Assembly (NCBI GenBank): GCA_016936255.1
Contig: JAFGYE010000117.1
Span: 1 to 64,000 of the forward strand
From: Marinifilaceae bacterium
GTDB taxonomy: Bacteria; Bacteroidota; Bacteroidia; Bacteroidales; Marinifilaceae
Direction of reading: 5' to 3'
DNA: 64,000 bases
Shown here piece after piece: positions 27,059 to 37,229 of the stretch (the first letter of the stretch is position 1; the number at the start of each line of letters is the position of its first letter). The notes beneath the pieces were generated by a model that did no database searches, was not told the DNA's origin, and saw only the letters and a program-made list of their open reading frames with translations. The position numbers and the translations under genes were made by a program.

Positions 27059-30000
27059 CTAAATCCATTTTACATAGTTAAAATCCTGACGATGCGGAAG
27101 GTTGCAGTTACAAGCATACATTCTCAATCCAAAATCGAAGATTCCCGGATCATTCAACACCAGATCCAAACGATAGAATGCCAGTGAATCTACCTTACGG
27201 TCAAGAATTAATTGTTCAGTTCGAATCGGTCCAGGTTTCTGAGGATCTATGGTTGCTCTTATTACCAATTCAACACAAATATCTTCATCAATCAAATCCT
27301 TTAAATCAAGTGCAACTTCTACATGATAATTTTCACCTGACAAATATTTGTGTTTCGGAGTACTTGGTGCATCCACAGAAACCACTTCAATATGATCCCA
27401 TGCTGTAAGAATTTTCTTTTTCCATTTGGCAGTATCTTTTGCCATTTCGTAGTCTTTCTCCTTTAATTTCAGAACACGTTGATGCATTTTACTGTAAAAA
27501 TGATTTTTGTAATCGTCAATCATACGTTTGGTTGTATATTCAGGTGCAATTTCAGCTATACATTTTTTAATGTACTGAATCCAGTCAACCGGTATATTGT
27601 TCTCATCACGCTTATAATACAGAGGTATTATTTCATTTTCGAACATTGAGTAAATTGTCTGTGCATCTAATTCATCCTGAAACGATTGATTTTCATAGGT
27701 TCTGTTATCAGTCAGTGCCCATCCTGCTCCTTCACGATAACCTTCCAGCCACCATCCGTCGAGAACACTAAAATTAAGAACTCCATTCATAACAGCCTTT
27801 TCACCCGATGTTCCGGAAGCTTCCAATGGACGGGTTGGAGTGTTCATCCAGATATCAACACCTTTAACCAATCGCTGGCCTAATTCCATGTCATAATTCT
27901 CAAGGAATAAAATTTTCCCTTCAAATTCAGGACGACGAGACACATCAACAATTCGCTTAATCAAATCCTGTCCTGCTTTATCCGCAGGATGTGCTTTCCC
28001 CGCAAAAATAAATTGCACTGGTTTTTCAGGATTATTTAAAAGTTCGGCCAATCGCTCTATATCACTAAATAATAAATGAGCACGCTTGTAGGTGGCGAAT
28101 CGACGCGCAAACCCAATGGTAAGAGCATTCTCATCTATCGAATTCATAATCTCAACTAAAGAACGAGGATCCTCATATCTTTTAATCCAATTCTTTTTGA
28201 ACCGATCCTTCGCAAAATCAATCAGTTTTTTACGCAATACATTTTTTATCGCCCAGATTTTCTCATCTGCAACATCATATATTTTTCTCCAATATTCTTT
28301 GTTCGACAAATCATTTAAGAATCCTTTATCAAATTCCTGTTCGTGCAAGGTTCTCCATTCTTTTGCAGTCCAGCTAGGATAATGCACTCCATTTGTTACG
28401 TAACCAATATGCAATTCCTCAGGAAAATATCCCTGATAAAGATTATTGAACATTTCCTGAGAAATTTTGCCGTGAAGCATACTTACTCCATTCATGGCAA
28501 CCGACGTATTGGCGGCCAAATTACTCATCGAAAATCTCTCGTTATAATCCAAAGGATTTTCCCTGCCCAGAGCAAGAAATTGATCCCATCCTAATTTCAA
28601 TTTTTCAGGAACATAAGACAGGTAATGTCTGATCATATCAGGAGAAAAAGTGTCATGTCCGGCTGGTACCGGCGTATGAGTAGTAAAAAGAGAAGAAGCC
28701 CTTACGATTTCCAAGGCTACTTCGAATTGATAACCATCAGAAATCAGATTAATCAAACGTTCTACATTTATTAATGCCGCATGTCCTTCGTTGCAATGGT
28801 ATAAGTCAGGCTTGATACCAACAGCATCGAGGGTTTTGATACCTCCCATTCCCAAAAGAATTTCCTGCTTAATCCGGTGATCCCAATCGCCTCCATATAG
28901 TTGGTGAGTTAAAGAACGATCTTGCTCATCATTCATTTCGGTTTCCGTATCCAAAAGATATAAGGAAATTCTACCCACTTCAACCTTCCATATTTTTGCT
29001 GTAACAGTTCTTCCTTCCAAAGGAAAAGAAATGGTTTTTGCAAAACCAGAACTATCTCTCACCCTGCTTATTGGCAACTGAGAAAATTTTTGTTCGTCCA
29101 GCTCAACCAATTGCTCGCCATTTAAAGATAAACGCTGGGTAAAATATCCAAACCGATACATAAAACCAACCGCAACCATATCCACATTTGAGTCACTGGC
29201 TTCTTTTAAATAATCGCCCGCTAATATTCCCAATCCACCGGAATAAATTTTCAGGTTATTATTTAAACCGTACTCCATACTGAAATAAGCAATCTTAGGT
29301 TGTCCTTCGGCCGGCTTTTCGGCCATGTAGTTTTTAAAATCCTGAATTACAGCAGTATAATTTTGCATAAAAGACTCATCAGCCGCCAATTCTTTCATTC
29401 GTGCACTTGAGACTTGCTTAAGCAGTAAAATTGGATTTTTTTTACAACTATGCCATAACTTGGAATCCACCGATTCGTAAAGGTCAATAGCTTTATAATT
29501 CCAACACCACCATAAATTTTTAGACAATTCCTCCAGTCCAAGTAATTCCTTAGGAAGATTGGTCTCAATAATTAATTTCCGCCAACTTATTTGATTGCTT
29601 TTTGGTACGTTCAAATGATTTTCAACCAAAACCTGCACAGGTGATTCGTTTTCCTTTTTCATATTATTTTTGATTGCTAATTCGTAAGCCTTGTAATAAT
29701 TTCCAATAAAATTTTTCCACAACGTCCTTTTGGCAATACTGCCTGCATTTTCCCTGCACCGAATTATATGATCCTCTGATTTTGTTGAAAAATTAAATAT
29801 ATGAGAAGAAATATTTTCTACAACTTCTTTTCGATTGGAATCATTTCGTTCCACAACTGCAACGCCGCCTTTGTCTGCCTCTCCAATCATTTGAACCCAT
29901 TGTCCAAATCCGGATAATGAAGTTGTTATGGTAGGAACGCTAAAAGCAACACTCTCCATTGGAGTATATCCCCAAGGTTCATAATAAGATGGAAAAACTG

Positions 30001-31300
30001 ACAGGTCCAATCCCATCAAAAGCTCATAATAAGACTTATTAAATATGCCATCCTTTCCATCCAGATAGGTTGGCACAAAAATAACTTTAACTCTCTCATC
30101 TTCACCATTACTAAAACCCAAAGACTTGATCTTTTTTAAGATCTCATCCCTGTCTTCATTGCCCAGGTTATGGGTTAAATAAGGTTTTGTCAGAAACTTT
30201 TTTTTCGGATATTCCGCCAAATTCTCCTGTAAATCCTTTCGGGGACCCCGCTGATCTCCTGGAATCAAAAAGAAAGCTACAATATCACGATCCATATATT
30301 TATTTGCATTCAATTGGGCCAAAGCTTCCAAAAACACATCAAGGCCTTTGTTTTTGAACTCGTAACGACCACCTGTTCCTACAAACAATGTATTCTCCTT
30401 TATTTCATAACCCAAAAGCGATTCGGCTACTTTCGTGAATTCTTTTTTTGATTTCTGTCTGGTAATTTCAAGCTGTTCGGGATTCGGTACAAAATCATCT
30501 TCAAAACCATTTGGCATCACCACATCTACAGCGCGCCCATGAAATTGCCTGCATTCCCGTGCTGTGATATCACTCACAGTTGAAGAACAATCTGCTGCCA
30601 GAGCAACACATTTTTCCATTGAGCATTTGGCCGTAACATTGTACTGTCTTGGCTTTTCAATTGGATTAAAATGAAGCAGATTATCGTACAAGTTTTCATA
30701 ATTACTGGCCAATACCCGTCCAAGCATACTTGCATGAGTCGTGAAAATTGTTGCAATATCAGGCGCTTGATCTTTCAAATACAAGAGTCCGGCACCTGTC
30801 ATCCACTCATGAAACTGAGCAACTATTTTATTTTTCGACAAATCATTAAACTGTACAAAACTCTCAATGACTTTACCACTTGCATAACCAAACATTGCAG
30901 CATCATTATAATCATCCTGTCCATATAAAGATTCCAACCGGTAAATTTCCCACAACTGACTGTAAATAGCGTCTTTCTTCGCCAGAAAATCCGAAAAATC
31001 AATCAAAATCACAATTGGATTTCCCGGTATTTTCCAATATCCAATCCGAACCGACAAACCATCAGCTTTTAATTTCTCTCTCCATTCCGGAAACAATTTT
31101 TCATCTTCCTGAAACTCTTTCTCCCGGTGTTCGGTTTTATTAAAATCCGGTCCTATATAAATGATCCGATCGTTAAACACTGGTTTAAGCGACAAGGCCT
31201 TTGTAGAAATAACCGTATGAATTCCACCTACCTTATTGCAAACTTCCCAACTAATTTCAAATATAAAATCCGGAATTACATCCCTATTATCCATACCCAT
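27059..31300 (-). CDS. Glycogen synthase (GT3-like) fused to alpha-glucan phosphorylase (GT35)
   Basis: This 1,413-residue protein joins two opposing activities. Residues about 1-550 resemble the eukaryotic-type glycogen synthase family GT3 (EISWEVCNKVGGIHTVI, FVGTGGRYEFKNKGLDVF, FPSYYEPWGYTPMES). From about residue 563 it is an alpha-glucan phosphorylase (GT35): NLWWCWNYKAID, YSGGLGILAGDYLKEASD, HCNEGHAAL and the cofactor-binding Lys in ASGTSGEKAVMNG (Met precedes this Lys in many relatives; here it is Glu). Such fusions are known in Bacteroidota. It ends the minus-strand operon and starts about 110 bp after the GH57 stop. An alternative start is the ATG two codons inside. Confidence 0.9.
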   Translation of the reverse strand: MGMDNRDVIPDFIFEISWEVCNKVGGIHTVISTKALSLKPVFNDRIIYIGPDFNKTEHREKEFQEDEKLFPEWREKLKADGLSVRIGYWKIPGNPIVILIDFSDFLAKKDAIYSQLWEIYRLESLYGQDDYNDAAMFGYASGKVIESFVQFNDLSKNKIVAQFHEWMTGAGLLYLKDQAPDIATIFTTHASMLGRVLASNYENLYDNLLHFNPIEKPRQYNVTAKCSMEKCVALAADCSSTVSDITARECRQFHGRAVDVVMPNGFEDDFVPNPEQLEITRQKSKKEFTKVAESLLGYEIKENTLFVGTGGRYEFKNKGLDVFLEALAQLNANKYMDRDIVAFFLIPGDQRGPRKDLQENLAEYPKKKFLTKPYLTHNLGNEDRDEILKKIKSLGFSNGEDERVKVIFVPTYLDGKDGIFNKSYYELLMGLDLSVFPSYYEPWGYTPMESVAFSVPTITTSLSGFGQWVQMIGEADKGGVAVVERNDSNRKEVVENISSHIFNFSTKSEDHIIRCRENAGSIAKRTLWKNFIGNYYKAYELAIKNNMKKENESPVQVLVENHLNVPKSNQISWRKLIIETNLPKELLGLEELSKNLWWCWNYKAIDLYESVDSKLWHSCKKNPILLLKQVSSARMKELAADESFMQNYTAVIQDFKNYMAEKPAEGQPKIAYFSMEYGLNNNLKIYSGGLGILAGDYLKEASDSNVDMVAVGFMYRFGYFTQRLSLNGEQLVELDEQKFSQLPISRVRDSSGFAKTISFPLEGRTVTAKIWKVEVGRISLYLLDTETEMNDEQDRSLTHQLYGGDWDHRIKQEILLGMGGIKTLDAVGIKPDLYHCNEGHAALINVERLINLISDGYQFEVALEIVRASSLFTTHTPVPAGHDTFSPDMIRHYLSYVPEKLKLGWDQFLALGRENPLDYNERFSMSNLAANTSVAMNGVSMLHGKISQEMFNNLYQGYFPEELHIGYVTNGVHYPSWTAKEWRTLHEQEFDKGFLNDLSNKEYWRKIYDVADEKIWAIKNVLRKKLIDFAKDRFKKNWIKRYEDPRSLVEIMNSIDENALTIGFARRFATYKRAHLLFSDIERLAELLNNPEKPVQFIFAGKAHPADKAGQDLIKRIVDVSRRPEFEGKILFLENYDMELGQRLVKGVDIWMNTPTRPLEASGTSGEKAVMNGVLNFSVLDGWWLEGYREGAGWALTDNRTYENQSFQDELDAQTIYSMFENEIIPLYYKRDENNIPVDWIQYIKKCIAEIAPEYTTKRMIDDYKNHFYSKMHQRVLKLKEKDYEMAKDTAKWKKKILTAWDHIEVVSVDAPSTPKHKYLSGENYHVEVALDLKDLIDEDICVELVIRATIDPQKPGPIRTEQLILDRKVDSLAFYRLDLVLNDPGIFDFGLRMYACNCNLPHRQDFNYVKWI

Positions 31301-31410
31301 ATATCATTACGAATTACTTTTAGCTATTAGACCCAGCTAAAGTGTTGACTACATTAAAATCTGATAATTACTAATAAACTGAACATTTTTTACGATTTCC
31401 TTTTTAAGGA

Positions 31411-32697
31411 TTAATTTTTCAATTCACTTAGCTCCCTTTCATATTTAGCAATTAATTCATCCTTTTGTGAAATTTGATATTGCAATTCTTCGGGATCAAG
31501 GGCTAAACCATCTTTAATCAATTTCAAGCGTATCTGAAAATCACTTAATACATTCATATAATTAATAAATGCATCGTAAGGTGAGCTGTACGGATTAAAA
31601 TAAGAATGCACATCACCATCAGAAGCAAACTTGGTACACATGTAGTAAAAATGATCGCTGGCTTGTAAAAATTTCCAATCCAAGTTAATTCGGTCATCAT
31701 TTACAGCTGCAACATCGTCACGTAATGCATATAATTTTCGGAAAGCTTCATCCTGAAGTTTGTTGCCCAGCCATGCCGACAAATCACGCTCTTCATCTGC
31801 CCATGAAATTGCATTAGGCACATGCGCCTGAGCAATTGGATGAAATTCAGAAGCAAGCTCAGAAGGAGTTGCAAATTTATATTTCGATTTCGAAATAACC
31901 TCCTGAGGAAGGTGAGCTAAGAATTCAAAAATTCCAGATTTCTTCTTCTGATGTTCACCGAAGGTTTCATAATCCATAAATATATTCACAAAATCTTCTT
32001 TTTCATCCATTTCATTCAGCCAGCCAACAAATTTAGTTGTTGTTAACGGCCATTCCTTCCATCCTTCAGATGAAAACCGGAATGAAATATCATCACTTAG
32101 TTTGTAATTACGCATTAAAACTTTTAGCTTGGGATTGATTGCGTTGCAGTACAAATAATTTGGACTCTTCCAACCCAAGATGTGCTTGGCTCCTTCTGTT
32201 AAAATTGCCTTATACCCCATTTTGGAAACCATTTCCCCAATTTCGTCCGAATAAATCATTTCTGTGTTTCGAAATACAGATGGCCGAACTCCAAAAAGAG
32301 CTTCTATTTTATCGCTGTGACTTGTCACTTGCTGAACAAACTCCTCTTTATTGATTAATGAAGCAAGAGAATGAGAATAAGTTTCTGCTAAAAACTCAAC
32401 ATCTCCCGTTTTGGCCAGATCTTTGAAAGTATCAATAACTTCCGGTGCATATTGCTCGAGTTGATCCAAGGCAATGCCCGTGATAGAAAATGATATTTTA
32501 AACTTGCCTTTGTTGTTTTTTAATAATTCCAAAACAATTTTATTTGCAGGCAGATAACACTCATCTGCAATTTTTCTCATGATCGACTCATTGGTATAAT
32601 CATCGTAATAGTAGTGATCATTGCCAATATCAAAAAAACGATATCTTTTTAAACGTAAGGGTTGATGAATCTGAAAATATAAACAAAGTGCCTTCAT
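31411..32697 (-). CDS. GH57 family alpha-glucan-acting enzyme
   Basis: This 428-residue protein belongs to GH57, which includes alpha-amylases, 4-alpha-glucanotransferases and branching enzymes. Region 1 FQIHQPLR (residues 8-15), SFSITGIALDQLE, the nucleophile Glu in FRNTEMIYS (about 145) and the Asp in FMDYETFGEH (about 242) are present. The C-terminal 35 residues form a coiled coil. There is no signal peptide, so it works in the cytoplasm. It starts 4 bp after the GT4 gene stop in the same operon, pointing to glycogen remodelling; the precise reaction is open. Confidence 0.88.
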   Translation of the reverse strand: MKALCLYFQIHQPLRLKRYRFFDIGNDHYYYDDYTNESIMRKIADECYLPANKIVLELLKNNKGKFKISFSITGIALDQLEQYAPEVIDTFKDLAKTGDVEFLAETYSHSLASLINKEEFVQQVTSHSDKIEALFGVRPSVFRNTEMIYSDEIGEMVSKMGYKAILTEGAKHILGWKSPNYLYCNAINPKLKVLMRNYKLSDDISFRFSSEGWKEWPLTTTKFVGWLNEMDEKEDFVNIFMDYETFGEHQKKKSGIFEFLAHLPQEVISKSKYKFATPSELASEFHPIAQAHVPNAISWADEERDLSAWLGNKLQDEAFRKLYALRDDVAAVNDDRINLDWKFLQASDHFYYMCTKFASDGDVHSYFNPYSSPYDAFINYMNVLSDFQIRLKLIKDGLALDPEELQYQISQKDELIAKYERELSELKN

Positions 32698-32701
32698 AAT
32701 C

Positions 32702-34012
32702 TTAATTTTTTACTAATGGTTCGAATAATTTGATTGCGGAAACATAGACATCATGAACATTAACAGCCGCATTGGCCCACTTCAAATTATCCACTTCCTC
32801 TTTACCCTCTTCCTTAAAAACTTTCGAAAGAGCTTCATATTTAATAATTCCGTAAATGGCATCGGCCATAGCATCAATATCCCAATAATCTACCTTTACA
32901 GCATGAGTCAGTATTTCTGAAACTCCTGATTGCTTCGATATAATAACCGGTACATTTGATTGCATCGCCTCCAAGGGAGATATCCCAAATGGCTCAGATA
33001 CAGAAGGCATTACATACACATCACTTAAAAGGAACATATTAAACACATCATCTCCCTTTAAAAATCCCGTAAAATGAAACTTATCACTTATTCCCAATTG
33101 AGCGGCCCGGTCTACCATTTCCTCCAGCATATCCCCACTGCCAGCCATTACGAACCGCACATCATTTGTTCTTTTCAAAACCTGATAAGCTGCTTCAACA
33201 AAATATTCCGGTCCTTTCTGCATGGTTATCCGCCCTAAAAAAGTCACTACTTTTTCTTTTACACCTTTTTTAATTTTAAGCTTTTCTTCCATTGAAACAG
33301 GTTCAACAGCATTGTAAACAGTAACCACCTTACTGGGATCCTGTCCATATTTTTCGATCACAATATTGCGGGTCAAATTGCTCACGGCAATAATTTTATC
33401 GGCGGCATCCATTCCCTTTTTTTCTATCTCGTAAACCTTTGGATTTACATTTCCTCCACTTCTATCGAAATCGGTGGCATGTACATGAATTACCAATGGT
33501 TTTCCCGACACCTCTTTTGCAGCTATCCCTGCAGGGTAACAAAGCCAGTCATGTGCATGAATCACATCATGTTCATGATCTGCAGAAATTGATGAAGCAA
33601 CAAACGCATACTTATAGATTTCTTCCATAAGGTCGGCACCGTACTTTCCGCTAAATTCCAGTTTCCCCTCCTTATCAACTTTAATCAACTTATTTTTTCC
33701 ATACAGATCCTGACTCCTAAACGTATAATATTCATCAGGATCATTATAGGGTACCAATTGCGATTCCACCTCCAGATAGGTGTGCTGAGATTTAAATTTT
33801 TCGACATGAGACTGAACCTGCCCAATAGTTACCGAATTGGCACCAACCAGACTCATTGTACTCTGATCTTCGTCACCGTGTGCTTTTGGGACGACAAAAA
33901 CAATATCTAAATCATCAATTTTTGCCAAGCCTTTAGTTAATCCGTAACAAGCCGTACCCAATCCGCCAGAAATATGAGGTGGAAACTCCCACCCAAACAT
34001 TAAAACTTTCAT
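32702..34012 (-). CDS. GT4 family glycosyltransferase, glycogen/starch synthase-like
   Basis: This 436-residue GT-B enzyme opens with MKVLMFGWEFPPHISGGLGT, the nucleotide-sugar-synthase signature, and has the C-terminal donor site motifs VTFLGRITMQKGPEYF and the E-x7-E region SEPFGISPLEAMQSNVPVI. It is shorter than GlgA (about 480) and closer to GT4 than GT5. In this operon, between a debranching enzyme and GH57, an alpha-1,4-glucan or trehalose-like synthase role is likely; the donor (UDP- or ADP-glucose) cannot be read. It starts 7 bp after the debranching gene stop. Confidence 0.85.
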   Translation of the reverse strand: MKVLMFGWEFPPHISGGLGTACYGLTKGLAKIDDLDIVFVVPKAHGDEDQSTMSLVGANSVTIGQVQSHVEKFKSQHTYLEVESQLVPYNDPDEYYTFRSQDLYGKNKLIKVDKEGKLEFSGKYGADLMEEIYKYAFVASSISADHEHDVIHAHDWLCYPAGIAAKEVSGKPLVIHVHATDFDRSGGNVNPKVYEIEKKGMDAADKIIAVSNLTRNIVIEKYGQDPSKVVTVYNAVEPVSMEEKLKIKKGVKEKVVTFLGRITMQKGPEYFVEAAYQVLKRTNDVRFVMAGSGDMLEEMVDRAAQLGISDKFHFTGFLKGDDVFNMFLLSDVYVMPSVSEPFGISPLEAMQSNVPVIISKQSGVSEILTHAVKVDYWDIDAMADAIYGIIKYEALSKVFKEEGKEEVDNLKWANAAVNVHDVYVSAIKLFEPLVKN

Positions 34013-34019
34013 AGTAAGA

Positions 34020-35960
34020 CTATTTTAAAAATGATTCATTAAACATTTTATTCACTCTAATAACTTCTGCAACACTCAACGCATAAGAAGTAGCCTCATT
34101 TGGCTTGTGAGGCGGATTTCCGCTGTAAATTTCAGATACAGTGCCCACTCCATGCTCGAGCAAACTGTCTTCAAATACGGCCAACCATCTTTGAATCTTA
34201 GTCTCACCCCCCAATTTGTAAAGCTTTAAATAAGCTTCAGCAAAATGTCCGATCAACCAAGGAAAAACAGATCCATTGTGGAAAGCCTTATTTCTCTCTT
34301 CCTCGTTGCCTGCAATCACACCCACATATTCATGATTTTTAGGCGAAAGTGTCCGCAAACCTCTTGGCGTTAACAGCTCCTTCTCAATTACATCCAGCAC
34401 ACCTTTCTTCTGATCGTCGGAAAGACAGGAATGAGGCAGTGATACTGCAAATAATTGATTGGGGCGAACAGCCCAACTCTTATGAGTATCGTCTACATAA
34501 TCGGCCAGATACGTTTTACTTTCATCACAAAAAGTTTCAATAAATGATTCTTTCAAATTTTCTTTAACACCTGACCATTCCGCTGCAAACTCTTTGTCTT
34601 TAGCTTCCCCTGCCATTTCCAATGCAAAACAAATGGCATTGTACCAAAGCGCATTAATCTCAACAACATACCCCATACGCCGATTCAAACAAAGCCCATG
34701 ATGCTTGATATTCATCCAGGTTACGCCTTGCTCTGTTATCCATAGCATTCCATTTTCATGCATGCTGATGGCCAAGTTCGATCCATGTTTATAGTACTGC
34801 AATATCTCCTTAATCTTTTTGCTGTGTTTTTTCCAAATCTCCTTTCTGTCTGCACCAGCTTCAATGTATTTTTGCAACGTCCAAAACGCCCACAAGGGAA
34901 CGTCAACCGAAAACCTTCCTTCGTTTACGGCAGGATCCATTGAAAAGCGATTGCAAACCCGCTTAAATGCATTATCAAATACCTCCAGAAAAGTCTTCTG
35001 ATCGCCTCGTGCCAAAGTCAATCCCGGCAAGGACAAATAAGTATTTCGTTCGCTGGTACTAAACCAGGGAAAACCATTAATAATTCCTGTTCCCTGACCA
35101 TTCTTTGAAAAGAACTGTACCGCTGAATTTTCCAGACAATTTTCAAAACTATCACGGATCACCCTCTTCTTTAGTTCCGAAGCAAATTGTTTGGATATTG
35201 CATCGGGGGAAATCTCTTTTGTACCGGCCGAGAATACTATTGATTCTCCTTTTTTAATATTCATCTCAAAATATCCGGGAACAAACAAATCCTCATGACA
35301 ATCGTATCCTCTTTTCTTTTCTTCCTTGTACTCTATATTGTAATACCAATCGGGCACATGAACAAACTCTGATTCAACAGAAGTCTGCATATATAAATAT
35401 GGGAAATCCTGATACAAACGGATCTTAACCCCATTGTCAACGTCTTCTGATCGGGTATTGGCATCCAAATTTGCTTTGGTTAAGGAATGAATGTTCCTAA
35501 AAGCCAAAAAAGGTTGTAATCGAAGTGTTGTTGGAGAATTAGCCTCGAGCAAAGTATAACGAACCAAAACACGTTGTTCTTTTTCAACCAAAAGAAATTC
35601 CTTTCTTAAAATCACACCCCCTACCCGGTAGATTATTGTAGGAGTTGGATCCATGATATATTCACGTACATACTTGTTCCCTTTCGGACTGTATTCTCCG
35701 GGGAATTTATGGATTCCCAAATTAAAAGGAGCATCATGCTGAATTATTGTTTCATCCAAGGAAGATAACAACACATGATTATCTCCACCAAAATGATCTA
35801 TTGGACATATTAACAGCCCATGATATTTTCGTGTGTTGCAGTTAATAATAGTTGAACTGGCAAAAGAGCCAGCACGATTGGTTCTAATGTATTCTTTTTT
35901 TAAAGAATACTCGGTATTTACCAATTGAGCCTTATCAAACTTGAGGTAGTCCATACGCAA
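34020..35960 (-). CDS. Amylo-alpha-1,6-glucosidase (glycogen debranching enzyme)
   Basis: This 646-residue protein removes alpha-1,6 branch stubs from glycogen. The N-terminal domain starts YIRTNRAGSFASSTIINCNTRKYHGLL, typical of the bacterial debranching N-domain. The C-terminal (alpha/alpha)6 barrel, GH133-like, includes NGMLWITEQGVTWMN, GYVVEINALWYNAI and GSVFPWLIGHFAEA. It is the first gene of a four-gene minus-strand operon. Two Met codons (residues 1 and 3) compete as start. The upstream 1.2-kb gap contains no match to the phylum promoter consensus that I could find. Confidence 0.9.
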   Translation of the reverse strand: MRMDYLKFDKAQLVNTEYSLKKEYIRTNRAGSFASSTIINCNTRKYHGLLICPIDHFGGDNHVLLSSLDETIIQHDAPFNLGIHKFPGEYSPKGNKYVREYIMDPTPTIIYRVGGVILRKEFLLVEKEQRVLVRYTLLEANSPTTLRLQPFLAFRNIHSLTKANLDANTRSEDVDNGVKIRLYQDFPYLYMQTSVESEFVHVPDWYYNIEYKEEKKRGYDCHEDLFVPGYFEMNIKKGESIVFSAGTKEISPDAISKQFASELKKRVIRDSFENCLENSAVQFFSKNGQGTGIINGFPWFSTSERNTYLSLPGLTLARGDQKTFLEVFDNAFKRVCNRFSMDPAVNEGRFSVDVPLWAFWTLQKYIEAGADRKEIWKKHSKKIKEILQYYKHGSNLAISMHENGMLWITEQGVTWMNIKHHGLCLNRRMGYVVEINALWYNAICFALEMAGEAKDKEFAAEWSGVKENLKESFIETFCDESKTYLADYVDDTHKSWAVRPNQLFAVSLPHSCLSDDQKKGVLDVIEKELLTPRGLRTLSPKNHEYVGVIAGNEEERNKAFHNGSVFPWLIGHFAEAYLKLYKLGGETKIQRWLAVFEDSLLEHGVGTVSEIYSGNPPHKPNEATSYALSVAEVIRVNKMFNESFLK

Positions 35961-36850
35961 ACGATGTTAGGATTGATTTACAAATGGTTAGATAGCCATT
36001 TTATCATAAAAAAAAGTTGGATTTTCATTAAAGTTATTGATTTTATTCCGAATAATAACGCCTTACCGTCCTTTTTTATATTATTTTTTTGTGAATTTTT
36101 TGTTCGTTTTTTGCACAATTAACATATTGTTTTTTCATCAATTTGCATGCAAACGCTGCCGGACAGAAAAAGGAATATTTATAACGTTATAAATGCGGTA
36201 AAAAATCGAAAATATAAATATCCAATGAAAAATTGCGGCAGTAAATAATTCACAGTAAGGCAGTAAGTCAATTGCGGAATATTTTCTTTAATTAAGAAAT
36301 TGTACTGTTTTTTTTAAACAGACATTGACTGCCCCATAAAGCATAAACTGCAAATTAAACCAATTATAAAATCACACTCGGTGCCTCTGTGGAAAAAAAA
36401 GGATACATGGCTTACGTTATATCATATGACTATAATTTTAAGTTTACCATATAGCCTGTCCCGAATTTATCGGGAGAACCTGCCATGCTGGAACAATCAT
36501 GCCCCTGTGTGTCAAAATCATTTTGGTATAAACATTTCATAAGGTACAAATTCGCAACTCATAATTCGCAAATTTTACCCTCACAGTGCTCTGCCTCACA
36601 ACAATCATTAAAACTCACTGCTCGAAACCACCCCTAAATCCCCTAAAGGGGACCTGCTACATCTGCTGTTTTTTTTAAGCTCCTTTAGGAGTTTGGGGTG
36701 ATGCAAAACAGCATAACAGCAATCGCTTACGAAAGGATTCAAACCTATAAATACCGGTTAGTCTAAAATCGCAGCAGCCTGACGGAGTACTTCTATTTGC
36801 AAAACAGGCTCATTTGCGGACAAAATAGATTTGTGCGCCGCAATAAGCCA
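35961..36850. other. Intergenic repeat-rich stretch
   Basis: No coding region is supported here. It contains a TCCCGA/TCGGGA hairpin (36459-36475) and the larger inverted-repeat element at 36629-36700 listed separately. Composition is strongly A+T in the first 300 bases, where the promoter of the debranching operon should be. Confidence 0.5.
36629..36700. repeat. CACCCC-ended inverted-repeat element
   Basis: The left end CACCCCTAAATCCCCTAAAG and the right end TTTAGGAGTTTGGGGTG are imperfect inverted repeats of about 22 bp around a T-tract. A half copy (the right arm, TTTAGGGGTTTGGGGT) recurs at 44575-44605 between trpB and trpA. It looks like a small non-autonomous or palindromic repeat. Confidence 0.55.
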
Positions 36851-36945
36851 ATCCGTGTCCGAAAATTGCTCTTCCGTGACATGGGGAAAGGTTTCCGTGA
36901 CATGGGATGAAACTTCCGTGACATGGAGTAAGACTTCCGTGACAA
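36851..36945. repeat. 21-bp tandem repeat, about five units
   Basis: TTCCGTGAC recurs at 36872, 36893, 36914 and 36935, exactly 21 bp apart, with a degenerate unit at 36851. Three units continue ATGGGG/ATGGGA/ATGGAG. The inverse motif (GTnACGGAA-like) follows at about 36965, 37070 and 37090. No gene is supported over it; the minus strand could read a 7-residue MSRK repeat, but the frame is short. Confidence 0.75.
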
Positions 36946-37147
36946 CAAGGAATACCTACCCCTTGTTACGGAACAACTAAAATTGCGTACGCAGCACCAA
37001 ACCCAAATACCGGAACACATTCCTTGGCCTACGAATGATAAAATCAGGTAACAGAACTTTCACCGAAGCGTACGGAACAAAAAACCGGCGTAACGGAAGT
37101 CCATCCCTGCGTGCAAATGACTATCCTTAGCGTACAGAAATAAAAAA

Positions 37148-37171
37148 ATGGAGAGCAAATCTGCTCTCCAT
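37148..37171 (-). terminator. Terminator of the 247-residue helical protein gene
   Basis: A perfect 10-bp stem (ATGGAGAGCA / TGCTCTCCAT) with a 4-nt loop is followed on the minus strand by seven T residues, 58 bases past the upstream gene stop. Confidence 0.85.
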
Positions 37172-37229
37172 ACAACTTAAACATCAAAAACAAGTAACAA
37201 AAGAGGATGACAGCAGCATCCTCAGGCAT

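Noticed and set aside
36851-36945. Possible CRISPR array
   Set aside because: Period of 21 bp leaves no room for spacers, and there are no cas genes.
36793-37020. Minus-strand frame with repeated MSRK
   Set aside because: The peptide repeat follows from the 21-bp DNA repeat, and no promoter or conserved start was seen.
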